From: Adlercreutzia sp. ZJ141
GTDB lineage: Bacteria; Actinomycetota; Coriobacteriia; Coriobacteriales; Eggerthellaceae
DNA length: 64,000 nt
Assembly (NCBI RefSeq): GCF_011038965.1
Contig: NZ_JAAKEB010000001.1
Coordinates: forward strand, 62,001 to 126,000
Reading direction: 5' to 3'
Within the stretch, counting starts at the first letter, position 1. Every line of letters starts with the position of its first letter. The position numbers and the translations under genes were made by a program. A model generated the notes under the pieces. That model ran no database searches, was not told the origin of the DNA, and worked only from the letters and a program-made list of their open reading frames with translations. Below are positions 34,186 through 42,338 of the stretch, piece by piece.

Positions 34186-36171
34186 ATGCCGCGTCGGCGC
34201 TCGCATGCTCGTCGTACGCCCCGAAGCAATCCACGGGGTATCCTTGCCGTGCGCAAGGATGGTTATGGTTTCGTTAAAACCCCTGAGGGTGACTATTTCG
34301 TTGCGAACTCAAAGATGAACGGCGCAGCTGACGGCGATTACGTTGAGGTTGCAGCACTGCCGCGCACGCGCTGCGCACGCGAAGAGGAGCGGAGTGCACC
34401 CCGAGATGCGCAAGGTTGTCCGGCCGCGCGCGTAGTTCGTGTTATCGATCGGGCGCATGATGTAGTGGTCGGACGCTACGAAGTGGCTGATCCTTTCGGC
34501 GTGGTTGTGCCTGCTGATCGGCGCATTCCCTACGACATCTTCACTATGCGACGCGATCACCCTGACATCCAAGACGGCGCGATCGTCAAAGTGCGCATCA
34601 CTGAGTTTCCCACGCGCCGCAGCGCAGCTGTAGGCATTGTTGAGGAAGTACTGAGCAATGCCAATGACAATTCCGTTCCTGTCGAGCTTATTGTGGCAGC
34701 TCACAAGCTTGAAACGACGTTTTCATCCGCATCGCTTGAGCAGGCTAGAAAATCATGTGTAGATGCTGACGGCGCACTCGCGGCTGGATACCGTGATCTG
34801 CGTGATCGCTTCGTGGTCACCATCGACCCAGCCGATGCACGCGATTATGATGACGCGCTGTCGCTTGAGCGTCTCGAGTCGGGCGCATGGCGTGTGGGGG
34901 TTCACATTGCCGATGTGTCACACTACGTACCATGGGGTTCGCACGTCGATTTGGATGCTCGCCGTCGTGCGACGAGTGTGTATTTGGTCGATCGTGTGAT
35001 CCCTATGCTGCCTGAAGCACTCTCGAACGGAACGTGCTCGCTTTCCCCTGGTGAAGACCGCCGTGCTATGACGGTTGACGTGGTGCTCGACGCAGAGGCG
35101 CGCGTACTGTCGTTTGAGGCGTACCCGTCACTTATTCGTTCGCGTCGACGTCTGACATATGACGAGGTGCTCGACATTCTGAACGGCGTGTATGTGCCGG
35201 ATGACGACTCATGTATGCTTGAGCTGTTACGCGGTTTGTCGCGCGTGGCGAAGCTGCGTGCACGCGCTCGCATGCGCGCCGGGGGTGTGGATTTCGATAC
35301 GGTTGAGGCAAAGGTGCGTCTCGATGGTGAAGGCTCGCCCAATGAAATCGTGCTTCGTCAGCGAAATGACGCTACCGAATTGGTTGAAGAGGCGATGATT
35401 CTCGCGAACGAAACGGTGGCGCGCTATTTGCGGGATGCGGGCTTTCCCTGTATGTACCGTGTACATGAAAAGCCCTCACCCGATAGTCTCAAGGCGCTCT
35501 TGCCAGTACTTACTGAGTTTCCTTGGTTTGAGAAGATCAACCGCCGTTTGTTTGTTGCGGGCAATCCCTTCGAGGTGCAGCGCGTGCTCGCACTTGCTGA
35601 AGGGTGGCTTGAGGGTCGGTTGACCTCGTCGCTCGTGCTTAGGGCGATGAAGCGTGCTGACTATCGCATTGTGTGCGAGGGGCACTACGGGTTGGCGAGT
35701 GAAGCTTACGCTCATTTCACTTCGCCGATACGCCGCTATCCTGATTTGGTGGTGCATCGGATGTTGAAGGCCCGGTTACTTGGACGTCTCGAGTGCTTCG
35801 ACCAGGAGGTGTCGGCTATGCCCTGGCTGGCGGAGTATTCCTCGAAGATGGAGCGCGAGGCCGATGCGGCTGCGCGTGAGTCGCAAGAAGTGAAGATGAT
35901 CGAGTATCTAACCCGCTTTATCGGCCAAGAGTTTTCTGGTGTGGTGTCGGGTGTTGCAACGTATGGGGTGTTCGTGCGACTCGACAACACGGCTGAGGGG
36001 TTACTGCCCGTATCCGAGCTAGGAAACGAGTGTTTTGCGCTCGATGCGACACGTTACCGGCTGGTGGGGCAGGAAAGCGGTGTGGTCTACAGACTTGGTC
36101 AGTGCGTGCGTGTTGTGCTGACGGCAGCAGACGCCGCTGCGCGTCAGCTCGACTTCCGTCTGACGCGATGA
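34186..36171 (+). CDS. rnr: Ribonuclease R / VacB-type 3'-5' exoribonuclease
   Basis: 661 residues: an N-terminal cold-shock domain (GILAVRKDGYGFVKTPEGDYFV), an RNB catalytic domain (TIDPADARDYDDALSLE, four acidic residues for magnesium; HIADVSHYV; HFTSPIRRYPDLVVHR near residue 515), and a C-terminal S1 domain (SGVATYGVFVRLDN). It degrades structured RNA processively. It starts 3 bases after the S41 homologue, so it may be part of the same transcript. Its usual companion smpB is not beside it. Confidence 0.95.
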   Translation: MPRRRSHARRTPRSNPRGILAVRKDGYGFVKTPEGDYFVANSKMNGAADGDYVEVAALPRTRCAREEERSAPRDAQGCPAARVVRVIDRAHDVVVGRYEVADPFGVVVPADRRIPYDIFTMRRDHPDIQDGAIVKVRITEFPTRRSAAVGIVEEVLSNANDNSVPVELIVAAHKLETTFSSASLEQARKSCVDADGALAAGYRDLRDRFVVTIDPADARDYDDALSLERLESGAWRVGVHIADVSHYVPWGSHVDLDARRRATSVYLVDRVIPMLPEALSNGTCSLSPGEDRRAMTVDVVLDAEARVLSFEAYPSLIRSRRRLTYDEVLDILNGVYVPDDDSCMLELLRGLSRVAKLRARARMRAGGVDFDTVEAKVRLDGEGSPNEIVLRQRNDATELVEEAMILANETVARYLRDAGFPCMYRVHEKPSPDSLKALLPVLTEFPWFEKINRRLFVAGNPFEVQRVLALAEGWLEGRLTSSLVLRAMKRADYRIVCEGHYGLASEAYAHFTSPIRRYPDLVVHRMLKARLLGRLECFDQEVSAMPWLAEYSSKMEREADAAARESQEVKMIEYLTRFIGQEFSGVVSGVATYGVFVRLDNTAEGLLPVSELGNECFALDATRYRLVGQESGVVYRLGQCVRVVLTAADAAARQLDFRLTR

Positions 36172-36207
36172 AGGCTGTCTTGTAGGTTGAGTAAGTTGAA
36201 GAGCTCC

Positions 36208-36783
36208 ATGACAACTCCTAAGGTACGCAAAACTCAATCGCCTACACTCGTATTCGTTGACGAGATGGAGATTTGGCTTACGCGCAAGTCTATCAAGAAC
36301 ATGCACCTTCGGGTAAAACCGCCCGACGGACGTATCGAGGTGTCGGCACCGTTGTGCTTGCCGCTTGCGACCATCAAGCAATTTGTGCGTGAGAAGCGCG
36401 ATTGGATTGTCGTTCAGCAGCGGACGATCGCCTCATCGCCCCGTGTCGATGCCGCTGCTGCAAGCCCTGATGAGATTAAGCAATGGAAGGCTGTTGTGGC
36501 AGCGTGTGTGCCGGTGCTTATCGAGGCATGGGAACCTTTGATGGGCGTGAAGGCCGGTAAGGTTGTTTATCGCAACATGACGAGTCGCTGGGGTAGTTGC
36601 CAGCCCGCCACCGGCCGAATTTGTATCAACGTGCGACTGGCTCTCTATCCGCCAGAGTGTCTCGAATACGTGGTGGTCCACGAGCTGTGCCACCTGATTG
36701 AACGTGGTCACGGTCCGCATTTTCACGCGCTCATGGACCATTTCATGCCTGACTGGAAAACACGCCGCGCGAAGCTGCGGTAG
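36208..36783 (+). CDS. YgjP-like metallopeptidase domain protein (DUF45)
   Basis: About 190 residues. The metal-binding motif HELCHLIERGHGPHFH (HExxH with a third histidine) is near residue 150, and YRNMTSRWGSCQPATGRICINVRL precedes it, as in the YgjP/DUF45 family. The family resembles SprT/WLM zinc peptidases; substrates are unknown. An upstream TTG at 36187 is an alternative start. The ATG at 36208 has a weak GAAGAG before it. Confidence 0.85.
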   Translation: MTTPKVRKTQSPTLVFVDEMEIWLTRKSIKNMHLRVKPPDGRIEVSAPLCLPLATIKQFVREKRDWIVVQQRTIASSPRVDAAAASPDEIKQWKAVVAACVPVLIEAWEPLMGVKAGKVVYRNMTSRWGSCQPATGRICINVRLALYPPECLEYVVVHELCHLIERGHGPHFHALMDHFMPDWKTRRAKLR

Positions 36784-36793
36784 AAGGTGTTCG

Positions 36794-37246
36794 CTACTCA
36801 GGGCAACTGATAATGTCATAGACAAGACCGTACTCTTCCTGAATGAAGTTGAAGAAATCAACTGGGCTGATAACCTGTGTATGGGCGTTTGAAAAGCCGC
36901 TTTCGTCACGTGTGAGCAGGAAATCAGCTTTTATCTTCTCGGCACAGATATCAATGAGACAGTCTCCAAAATCGTCCCATTTGCGACTACTCGCCAGATG
37001 GATGTCTGAGGCATCAATGGTGCAGATTTCAAGCCACGGGTAGCTTTCATTAAAAGCGTTCTGGATGAGTTCGCTGTTGTAGGTCTTTCGGAGAACATAA
37101 AACACATCGGTAAACGACTTGGCTGAAACCCAGAGTTCCGCATCGCCGAATTCCCTCATAACGAGAAGCTTTTGGGCGATATCATCATCAGGTGGTCGCT
37201 GTGTGTATAGATCGATGAGGACGTTGGTATCAAGCAAAACGCGCAT
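36794..37246 (-). CDS. PIN-domain toxin (putative RNase)
   Basis: 150 residues of the PIN fold. LLDTNVLIDLY holds the first acidic residue; DFGDCLIDICAEKIKADFLLTRD holds later acidic ones. PIN toxins are magnesium-dependent RNases that cut tRNA, rRNA or mRNA. The start is overlapped by the end of the antitoxin gene by 17 bases. AAGGG lies 7-9 bases before the ATG at 37246 but touches the alternative ATG at 37255. It ends near the YgjP-like gene, which runs the opposite way. Confidence 0.85.
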   Translation of the reverse strand: MRVLLDTNVLIDLYTQRPPDDDIAQKLLVMREFGDAELWVSAKSFTDVFYVLRKTYNSELIQNAFNESYPWLEICTIDASDIHLASSRKWDDFGDCLIDICAEKIKADFLLTRDESGFSNAHTQVISPVDFFNFIQEEYGLVYDIISCPE

Positions 37247-37544
37247 AACGCTCATCCCTTGCTTTGTTAAGCTGTTCGTTGAATGGTTGATTACTGACGG
37301 TGGGACCAACGTACATGGCCTCGAGTGATGCGCGTATTTTCTTGACTTGCTGGGGTGTGAGCGCTCGTTTTTGAGCCCCGGCGGCGCGGAGCGGCTCACG
37401 CGCTTTTGGGAGTTGTCGCTCTGCGAGGACAAACTCATAGGCGGCATTGATAAGCTGCGAAGGCGTAGATCCCAGCTCTTTTAAGGTGGCGTTCCCTCGT
37501 TCTTTCACGGCGACAGGAACACGTGCTGAAACGATAGCATCCAT
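37230..37544 (-). CDS. RelB/DinJ-like antitoxin
   Basis: 104 residues. The N-terminus (IVSARVPVAVKERGNATLKELG, then TPSQLINAAYEFVLAERQLP) matches the ribbon-helix-helix pattern of RelB/DinJ antitoxins. The C-terminal half (about residues 50-104) is longer than usual and would wrap around the toxin. It is upstream of the PIN toxin and overlaps it, which is the normal toxin-antitoxin order. A RelB/DinJ-type antitoxin with a PIN toxin is less common than with RelE/YafQ toxins. Confidence 0.75.
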   Translation of the reverse strand: MDAIVSARVPVAVKERGNATLKELGSTPSQLINAAYEFVLAERQLPKAREPLRAAGAQKRALTPQQVKKIRASLEAMYVGPTVSNQPFNEQLNKARDERYARFA

Positions 37545-37641
37545 TCGTACTCCTTTCGGTTGCTCCTAGTATATTGTAATACCGTCTAACAAACAAGGTA
37601 TTCTTGATAGAGAAGTTTTTTCGTGCGGGCGAATTTGCTGC

Positions 37642-37670
37642 TTGCGCAGAGGATGTGCGGGTGTTATACT
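37642..37670 (+). promoter_or_regulatory. Candidate promoter of rplS
   Basis: TTGCGC (37642-37647) and TATACT (37665-37670) with a 17-base spacer lie 67 bases before the rplS start. Transcription from it would leave a leader of about 60 bases. Confidence 0.6.
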
Positions 37671-37736
37671 AACTAATCGCGTCTGTAGACATATTACGTG
37701 CACTGCAAGCTTTAGGTATATAGAAGGACAAGGAAC

Positions 37737-38084
37737 ATGGATATCATTCGCGCTATCGAACAACAGCAAATGAAGCAGGACATTCCTGATTTTCACGTGG
37801 GTGACAATGTGAAGGTTCACTATCGCATTACCGAGGGTAACCGCGAGCGTATCCAGGTGTTCCAGGGTGATGTCATCCGTCGTCAGGGCGGTTCTGTTCG
37901 CGAGACGTTTACCGTCCGCAAGATCAGCTTCTCCATCGGCGTTGAGCGTACCTTCCCGGTACATTCTCCCAAGATTGAGAAGATCGAGATCGTTCGTCGT
38001 GGTGCCGTGCGCCGCGCTAAGCTGTACTACCTGCGCAACAAGGTTGGTAAGGCTGCGAAAATCAAGGAGAAGGCTTTCCGCTAA
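37737..38084 (+). CDS. rplS: 50S ribosomal protein L19
   Basis: 115 residues, normal length. Signature segments are [29 protein letters not shown] and [30 protein letters not shown]19 sits at the subunit interface near the 30S decoding region. AAGGACAAGGAA precedes the ATG. It is followed by a strong terminator, with rnhB beyond it. Confidence 0.98.
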   Translation: MDIIRAIEQQQMKQDIPDFHVGDNVKVHYRITEGNRERIQVFQGDVIRRQGGSVRETFTVRKISFSIGVERTFPVHSPKIEKIEIVRRGAVRRAKLYYLRNKVGKAAKIKEKAFR

Positions 38085-38110
38085 GCCGTCAGGTAGCAAC
38101 GTTTTCTCGA

Positions 38111-38138
38111 ATCCCGCTCATATGAGCGGGATTTTTTT
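38111..38138 (+). terminator. Rho-independent terminator after rplS
   Basis: ATCCCGCTCAT (38111-38121) and its perfect complement (38122-38132), followed by TTTTTT. RnhB starts 15 bases later, so expression of rnhB would need read-through or its own promoter. Confidence 0.9.
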
Positions 38139-38152
38139 CAGGAGCATACAAT

Positions 38153-38938
38153 ATGTCGCAAACTGTGAAAGACATAGCCTGTGCCCTCAGGCGTGCCGAT
38201 CGATCTGAGCTTGAGGTGTTTGAGCGCAGTCTTGCCGCCGATACGCGAAAAGGGGTGCGTACTGCACTTGAGCGGGCACGGGTGCGCATTGAAATGGAGG
38301 AAGCTGAGCAGCGGCGTGTGGCGGCGCTGTACGCGTTTGAGGCCGGGCTCGCGCAGAGTCGGGACGCGCGCGTTGTTGTGGGGCTTGACGAGGTTGGTCG
38401 CGGCCCGCTTGCCGGACCACTTGCTGTCGGAGCTGTGGTACTTGGGCCTGAAATGATCGAGGGTCTGAACGACTCGAAGCAGCTGAAGCCCGATCAGCGT
38501 GAGTGTGTCGCCGAGCACATAAAGGCGACGGCACGTGCATGGACGGTGCAATATGTCGACCCTGCGTTCATTGATGCGCACGGCATGACGGCGTCGCTTG
38601 TTGAGGCATTTCAGCGGGCCATTCGCGAAATCGAACGTTGTGGAATCAGCCCCGATCTCGTGTTGCTTGACGGCAATGCGCTCAACATGGATGCGCGGGA
38701 GGTTAATGTCGTTAAGGGCGACGCGAAATGCGCGTCCATAGCCGCAGCGTCGGTTGTGGCAAAGGTTGAGCGCGACCGCCTCATGCAGCGCTATGCGCAG
38801 GAATATCCCGCATACCACTTCGATGAGTGCAAAGGGTATGCGAGTCCAGCACACATCGAAGCTATCCGGCGCTTTGGCCTGACTCCCATTCATCGGGCAT
38901 CGTTTTGTACCGCGTTCACGCAAGAATCGCTTTTTTAG
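38153..38938 (+). CDS. rnhB: Ribonuclease HII
   Basis: 261 residues. The catalytic start is VVVGLDEVGRGPLAGPLAVGAV (Asp/Glu pair near residue 80), followed by DSKQLKPDQRE and DGNALN, and then VKGDAKCASIAAASVVAKVERDRLM. It nicks RNA-DNA hybrids, including single ribonucleotides. The first 75 residues are an extension beyond the minimal enzyme. CAGGAG lies 8 bases before the ATG. rplS-rnhB-yraN-comM-dprA is a common gene order. Confidence 0.95.
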   Translation: MSQTVKDIACALRRADRSELEVFERSLAADTRKGVRTALERARVRIEMEEAEQRRVAALYAFEAGLAQSRDARVVVGLDEVGRGPLAGPLAVGAVVLGPEMIEGLNDSKQLKPDQRECVAEHIKATARAWTVQYVDPAFIDAHGMTASLVEAFQRAIREIERCGISPDLVLLDGNALNMDAREVNVVKGDAKCASIAAASVVAKVERDRLMQRYAQEYPAYHFDECKGYASPAHIEAIRRFGLTPIHRASFCTAFTQESLF

Positions 38939-39438
38939 AGCACGCCAGCTTATCTTGATTTGCTTCTTGCCGTAAGGAACACTGATTACTTCCGTCAGCC
39001 CCGCGCAGACGGGACGGCGCCTGACGGCCTCAGACCTCGTTTGCGCACGTCAGTGCGCGCTCTCGATCTTCGACCGTCGCCCATCCGCCCCGCCCGCGCA
39101 GGACAAGACAGCTTTAATGAGTGTTTTCTTACGTGGTGTTTGAGAGAGCATGCTGTGCGTAAGGTGATTTTAACAGTGCTTGGCAGTGTTATCTACACTA
39201 CCATCCATGAATGTAACCACTGCATTTTCCCAGCTCACAGCCTCGTGTTAGATTTCTGTTAGATTTTCGGCAGAAGCACGATTGAGATTCGTTGAAAATC
39301 GCGCAGATTCGGCAAGAAACGGTTGGAAGTACCGATTGATCGGCGATAGAACCGTCATGCTTTTCTGTGGAAAATCCGCGACTGGCGGCATGTTGCTGCG
39401 CCGTATGATCATCCTCGCAACGAAGAAGGGAGTTTGCG
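38939..39438. other. 500-base interval with no supported gene
   Basis: I see no convincing gene. An open frame at 38960-39262 has no ribosome site, and its translation has no protein-like pattern. The interval holds a tandem 10-mer (TGTTAGATTT at about 39245 and 39256), a GC-rich stretch at 39010-39105 and AT-rich sequence from 39240. An unrecognised small RNA is possible. Confidence 0.4.
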
Positions 39439-39861
39439 GTGAAGGATCAGACAGGATCGGACCAAACGGGATCGAAGGCGACGCAGACGCGCCGTGGGAA
39501 GCAGAACAAAGAACTCGGTCGCAGAGGGGAACAGGCTGCCGTTCGCTTTCTTGTGCGGCATGGTTACGACATTCTCGCACAGAACTGGGAGTGCGCGGCT
39601 GGCGAAGCCGACATCATTGCGCGTGATGGCGATGCAGTGGTTTTCGTTGAGGTGAAAACCAGATCAAGTGTGGAAAAGGGATTACCCGAAGAAGCGGTGA
39701 CCACAGCGAAGCGCAAGCGCTACGAGAAGATAGCTGGTTTCTTCCTGCGAGATTATCCTGAAGTGGATGTTCCGGTACGCTTCGACGTGGTGTCGATTCT
39801 TGTTATTCATGAGAGCAAGGCATTCGTGCGTCATCACATCAACGCCTTTGGGGTGGATTGA
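39439..39861 (+). CDS. YraN/UPF0102 endonuclease-like protein
   Basis: 140 residues. The C-terminal 115 match UPF0102: ELGRRGEQAAVRFLVRHGYDIL, then AGEADIIARDGDAVVFVEVKTRS, which holds the Glu-Asp-Glu-x-Lys pattern of the restriction-endonuclease-like fold. The cellular role of the family is not firmly established. The start is a GTG with AAGGGAG 8 bases upstream. It overlaps comM by 4 bases (ATGA). Confidence 0.92.
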   Translation: MKDQTGSDQTGSKATQTRRGKQNKELGRRGEQAAVRFLVRHGYDILAQNWECAAGEADIIARDGDAVVFVEVKTRSSVEKGLPEEAVTTAKRKRYEKIAGFFLRDYPEVDVPVRFDVVSILVIHESKAFVRHHINAFGVD

Positions 39862-41357
39862 TGGAGTCGCAATGCAGCGTGGTGGGAGCAACGTTGCGCG
39901 GAGTTAACGCGCTGCCTGTTGAAGTTGAGGTGTCCATATCGAACGGCATGCCCGGTTTCGCGATTGTTGGGATGGGAGACGCATCGGTTCAAGAGTCGCG
40001 CGAGCGCGTGCGGGCGGCGTTGCGGTCAAACGGGTTTGCGATGCCGGCATCGAAGATTGTAGTGAACTTGGCTCCCAGTGCGTTACGGAAAACCGGATCG
40101 GGGTTTGACTTGCCCATAGCGGTGGGTATTCTTGCAGCAACGGGGCAGATCGATCCTGCTATGGCGCGGTTAGGGCTGTTTGTAGGTGAGCTTTCGCTGG
40201 AAGGCTTTGTTAGGCCGGTTCCCGGACTGCTTGCCTATGCCTTGTGCGCTCGGGATGCTCGGCTGCCGCTTGTTTGTGCCCCCTCGGCTGAAGGGGGTAT
40301 TGCGATTGAAGGTTTGCGGCGTCTGTTTGTCGAATCGTTGGCAACCATGCGAACTGGGTCATTCGAAACATCAGTTCCCGATGTGCGGCCTCCGTGCGTT
40401 GCGCCACTCGATTACAAGGATATCGCAGGGCACGATATGGCGAAGCGTGCCTTACAGATTGCCGCAGCAGGCGAACATGGACTGCTCATGATGGGGCCTC
40501 CCGGATCGGGAAAGACCATGCTCGCGTCGAGGTTGCCCTCCATTCTGCCGGCGTTGTCGCAGGCAGAGGCGCTTGAGACCGCCGTCATATATTCGGTTGC
40601 GGGAGAAGATGAGTCATTTGCGCTTGCGGGCGTACGTCCATTTCGTAAGCCCCATCACTCGTCAACGTTGGCAGGGTTGGTCGGCGGCGGATCACCCATC
40701 CGACCTGGTGAGGTGTCGCTTGCCCATAACGGCGTGCTTATGCTCGATGAGCTTGCCGAGTTCAAGACATCAGCATTGCAGGGAATGCGCCAGCCGATGG
40801 AAGCCGGGCATGTCGTTCTTACGCGCGCCGACGGCAGCGTTGAGTTTCCGGCCCGCTTCATGTTTATTGCCGCATCGAACCCTTGTCCGTGCGGCTACTT
40901 TGGCGATGATGAGCGGCCATGTACGTGTACGGCGCGTCAGGTGCGAAGCTATCAGGCTCGCATCGGTGGGCCGCTCATCGATCGCATCGATATGCGGCTC
41001 GACATTCGGCGATTGCCTCCCAGTCGTGTGTTGGCGACAGGAGGGGGAGCTGATTCGGCATCGCTTCGGGAAGGGGTGCTTGCTGCTCGAGAGTACTCAT
41101 CATGGCGTCGAGCGAAAGCTGGTCTTATTGGTCGGGAGGAACCGCGTCAGCTGGTTGAGCAATGTGCTCTTTCCGGAGATGATGAACGGTTTCTCGAGCG
41201 GATGTCGGAGTCGCAGCAGCTCAGCGGCCGGTCGCTGATATGTGTGTTGCGTTTGGCTCGCACCATCGCCGATATGGCGCAAGCACCGCGCGTGACAAAG
41301 GATCATGTATGCGAGGCATTTGGGTTTCGTGCATGGGAGGGAGTGACTACTTCATGA
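39858..41357 (+). CDS. comM: YifB/ComM-type Mg-chelatase-like ATPase
   Basis: 499 residues. The N-terminal ChlI-like domain has a PGFAIVGMGDASVQESRERVRAAL segment. An AAA+ core follows with GPPGSGKTMLASRLPSILP (Walker A, near residue 213), LMLDELAEF (Walker B) and a C-terminal Mg-chelatase extension (RARIGGPLIDRIDM-like). ComM promotes branch migration during DNA integration in natural transformation. A zinc-like CPCGYFGDDERPCTCT segment is present, as is usual. It overlaps dprA by 4 bases. Confidence 0.95.
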   Translation: MMESQCSVVGATLRGVNALPVEVEVSISNGMPGFAIVGMGDASVQESRERVRAALRSNGFAMPASKIVVNLAPSALRKTGSGFDLPIAVGILAATGQIDPAMARLGLFVGELSLEGFVRPVPGLLAYALCARDARLPLVCAPSAEGGIAIEGLRRLFVESLATMRTGSFETSVPDVRPPCVAPLDYKDIAGHDMAKRALQIAAAGEHGLLMMGPPGSGKTMLASRLPSILPALSQAEALETAVIYSVAGEDESFALAGVRPFRKPHHSSTLAGLVGGGSPIRPGEVSLAHNGVLMLDELAEFKTSALQGMRQPMEAGHVVLTRADGSVEFPARFMFIAASNPCPCGYFGDDERPCTCTARQVRSYQARIGGPLIDRIDMRLDIRRLPPSRVLATGGGADSASLREGVLAAREYSSWRRAKAGLIGREEPRQLVEQCALSGDDERFLERMSESQQLSGRSLICVLRLARTIADMAQAPRVTKDHVCEAFGFRAWEGVTTS

Positions 41358-42265
41358 GCGATGGATTGGTATTACGGGGCCCGCGCGTTGTTATGGCACC
41401 AGATGATGCGCTGTTTCCTGCAGCGCTTTCACGGCTGCGGGATGCTCCGAAGGCATTGTATGTGGTGGGGAACCCTGCAGCGCTCAGTGAGGGTATTGCG
41501 GTGGTGGGAGCGCGCAAGGCTACCCCATATGGCGTGCGATGTGCGAAGAGGTTTTCTTCCCTTGCAGCTGAGCGTGGCGTGGTGGTGGTGTCGGGTGGTG
41601 CGCGTGGGTGTGATGCTGCGGCGCATGAAGCAGCGATTGCTGCGGGTGGGACGACGATTGCGTTTCTCGGTGGCGGGTGTGACCGGCTGTATCCGGCGGA
41701 GCATCAAGGGCTTTTTCAGCGCATTGTCGATTCTGGCGGTGCGGTAGTGTCAGAACAGCCATGGGAGGCACCTCCCATGCCATGGATGTTTCGTATGCGC
41801 AACAGACTTATTGCCGGCTTGGCGCGGGCTACACTCATCGTTGAGGCGGGGTTGCCGTCAGGCACGTTTTCTACGGCCGACGAGGCGCTTGCCGCTGGTC
41901 GCGAGGTGTTGGTGGTCCCAGGTTCCATAGCATCGGAGACATCGCATGGGGCAAACCGGCTCATCTGTCAGGGAGCGACGCCCATCATTGACGACGAGAC
42001 GTTTCTCGATGCGCTGTTTTTGCTGTTTGGTTGCTTGAGAGAAGATTCTTCTTCAAATGTTATTGCGTCATCAGCTTGTCAAGACAATGAGGTGGTTAAC
42101 GCGCTTCGAGCTGCTCCCATGGGTATCGAGGAATTGTACGAGTTTGCGCGGGAGAGATGCGGGGTACAACAGGCGAAAGACTGGCTCATGCCGCGCTTGG
42201 CGGAAGGGTTGGATTCGGGCCAGATCGCACGCTACCCCGACGGCAGGTGGGGGCCGACTGTGTGA
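41354..42265 (+). CDS. dprA: DNA-processing protein DprA
   Basis: 303 residues. The Rossmann-like DprA core is clear: GIAVVGARKATPYG, VVSGGARGCDAAAHEAA, GGGCDRLYPAEH, and MPWMFRMRNRLIAGLA. The C-terminal winged-helix part starts near residue 240. DprA loads RecA onto incoming single-stranded DNA. The frame continues upstream, but the 4-base overlap with comM (ATGA) fixes the ATG at 41354. In other genomes topA often follows dprA; here trmFO follows directly. Confidence 0.95.
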   Translation: MSDGLVLRGPRVVMAPDDALFPAALSRLRDAPKALYVVGNPAALSEGIAVVGARKATPYGVRCAKRFSSLAAERGVVVVSGGARGCDAAAHEAAIAAGGTTIAFLGGGCDRLYPAEHQGLFQRIVDSGGAVVSEQPWEAPPMPWMFRMRNRLIAGLARATLIVEAGLPSGTFSTADEALAAGREVLVVPGSIASETSHGANRLICQGATPIIDDETFLDALFLLFGCLREDSSSNVIASSACQDNEVVNALRAAPMGIEELYEFARERCGVQQAKDWLMPRLAEGLDSGQIARYPDGRWGPTV

Positions 42266-42338
42266 TCGGTTGATTCGGTTGCCGATATTGGTGGCGATTG
42301 CCGAGTGCGCGCACGGCGGGGTTTGGTATGCTGGGCGC

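Noticed and set aside
38960-39262. 100-codon open frame after rnhB
   Set aside because: No ribosome site, no recognisable pattern, and a composition unlike the neighbouring proteins.
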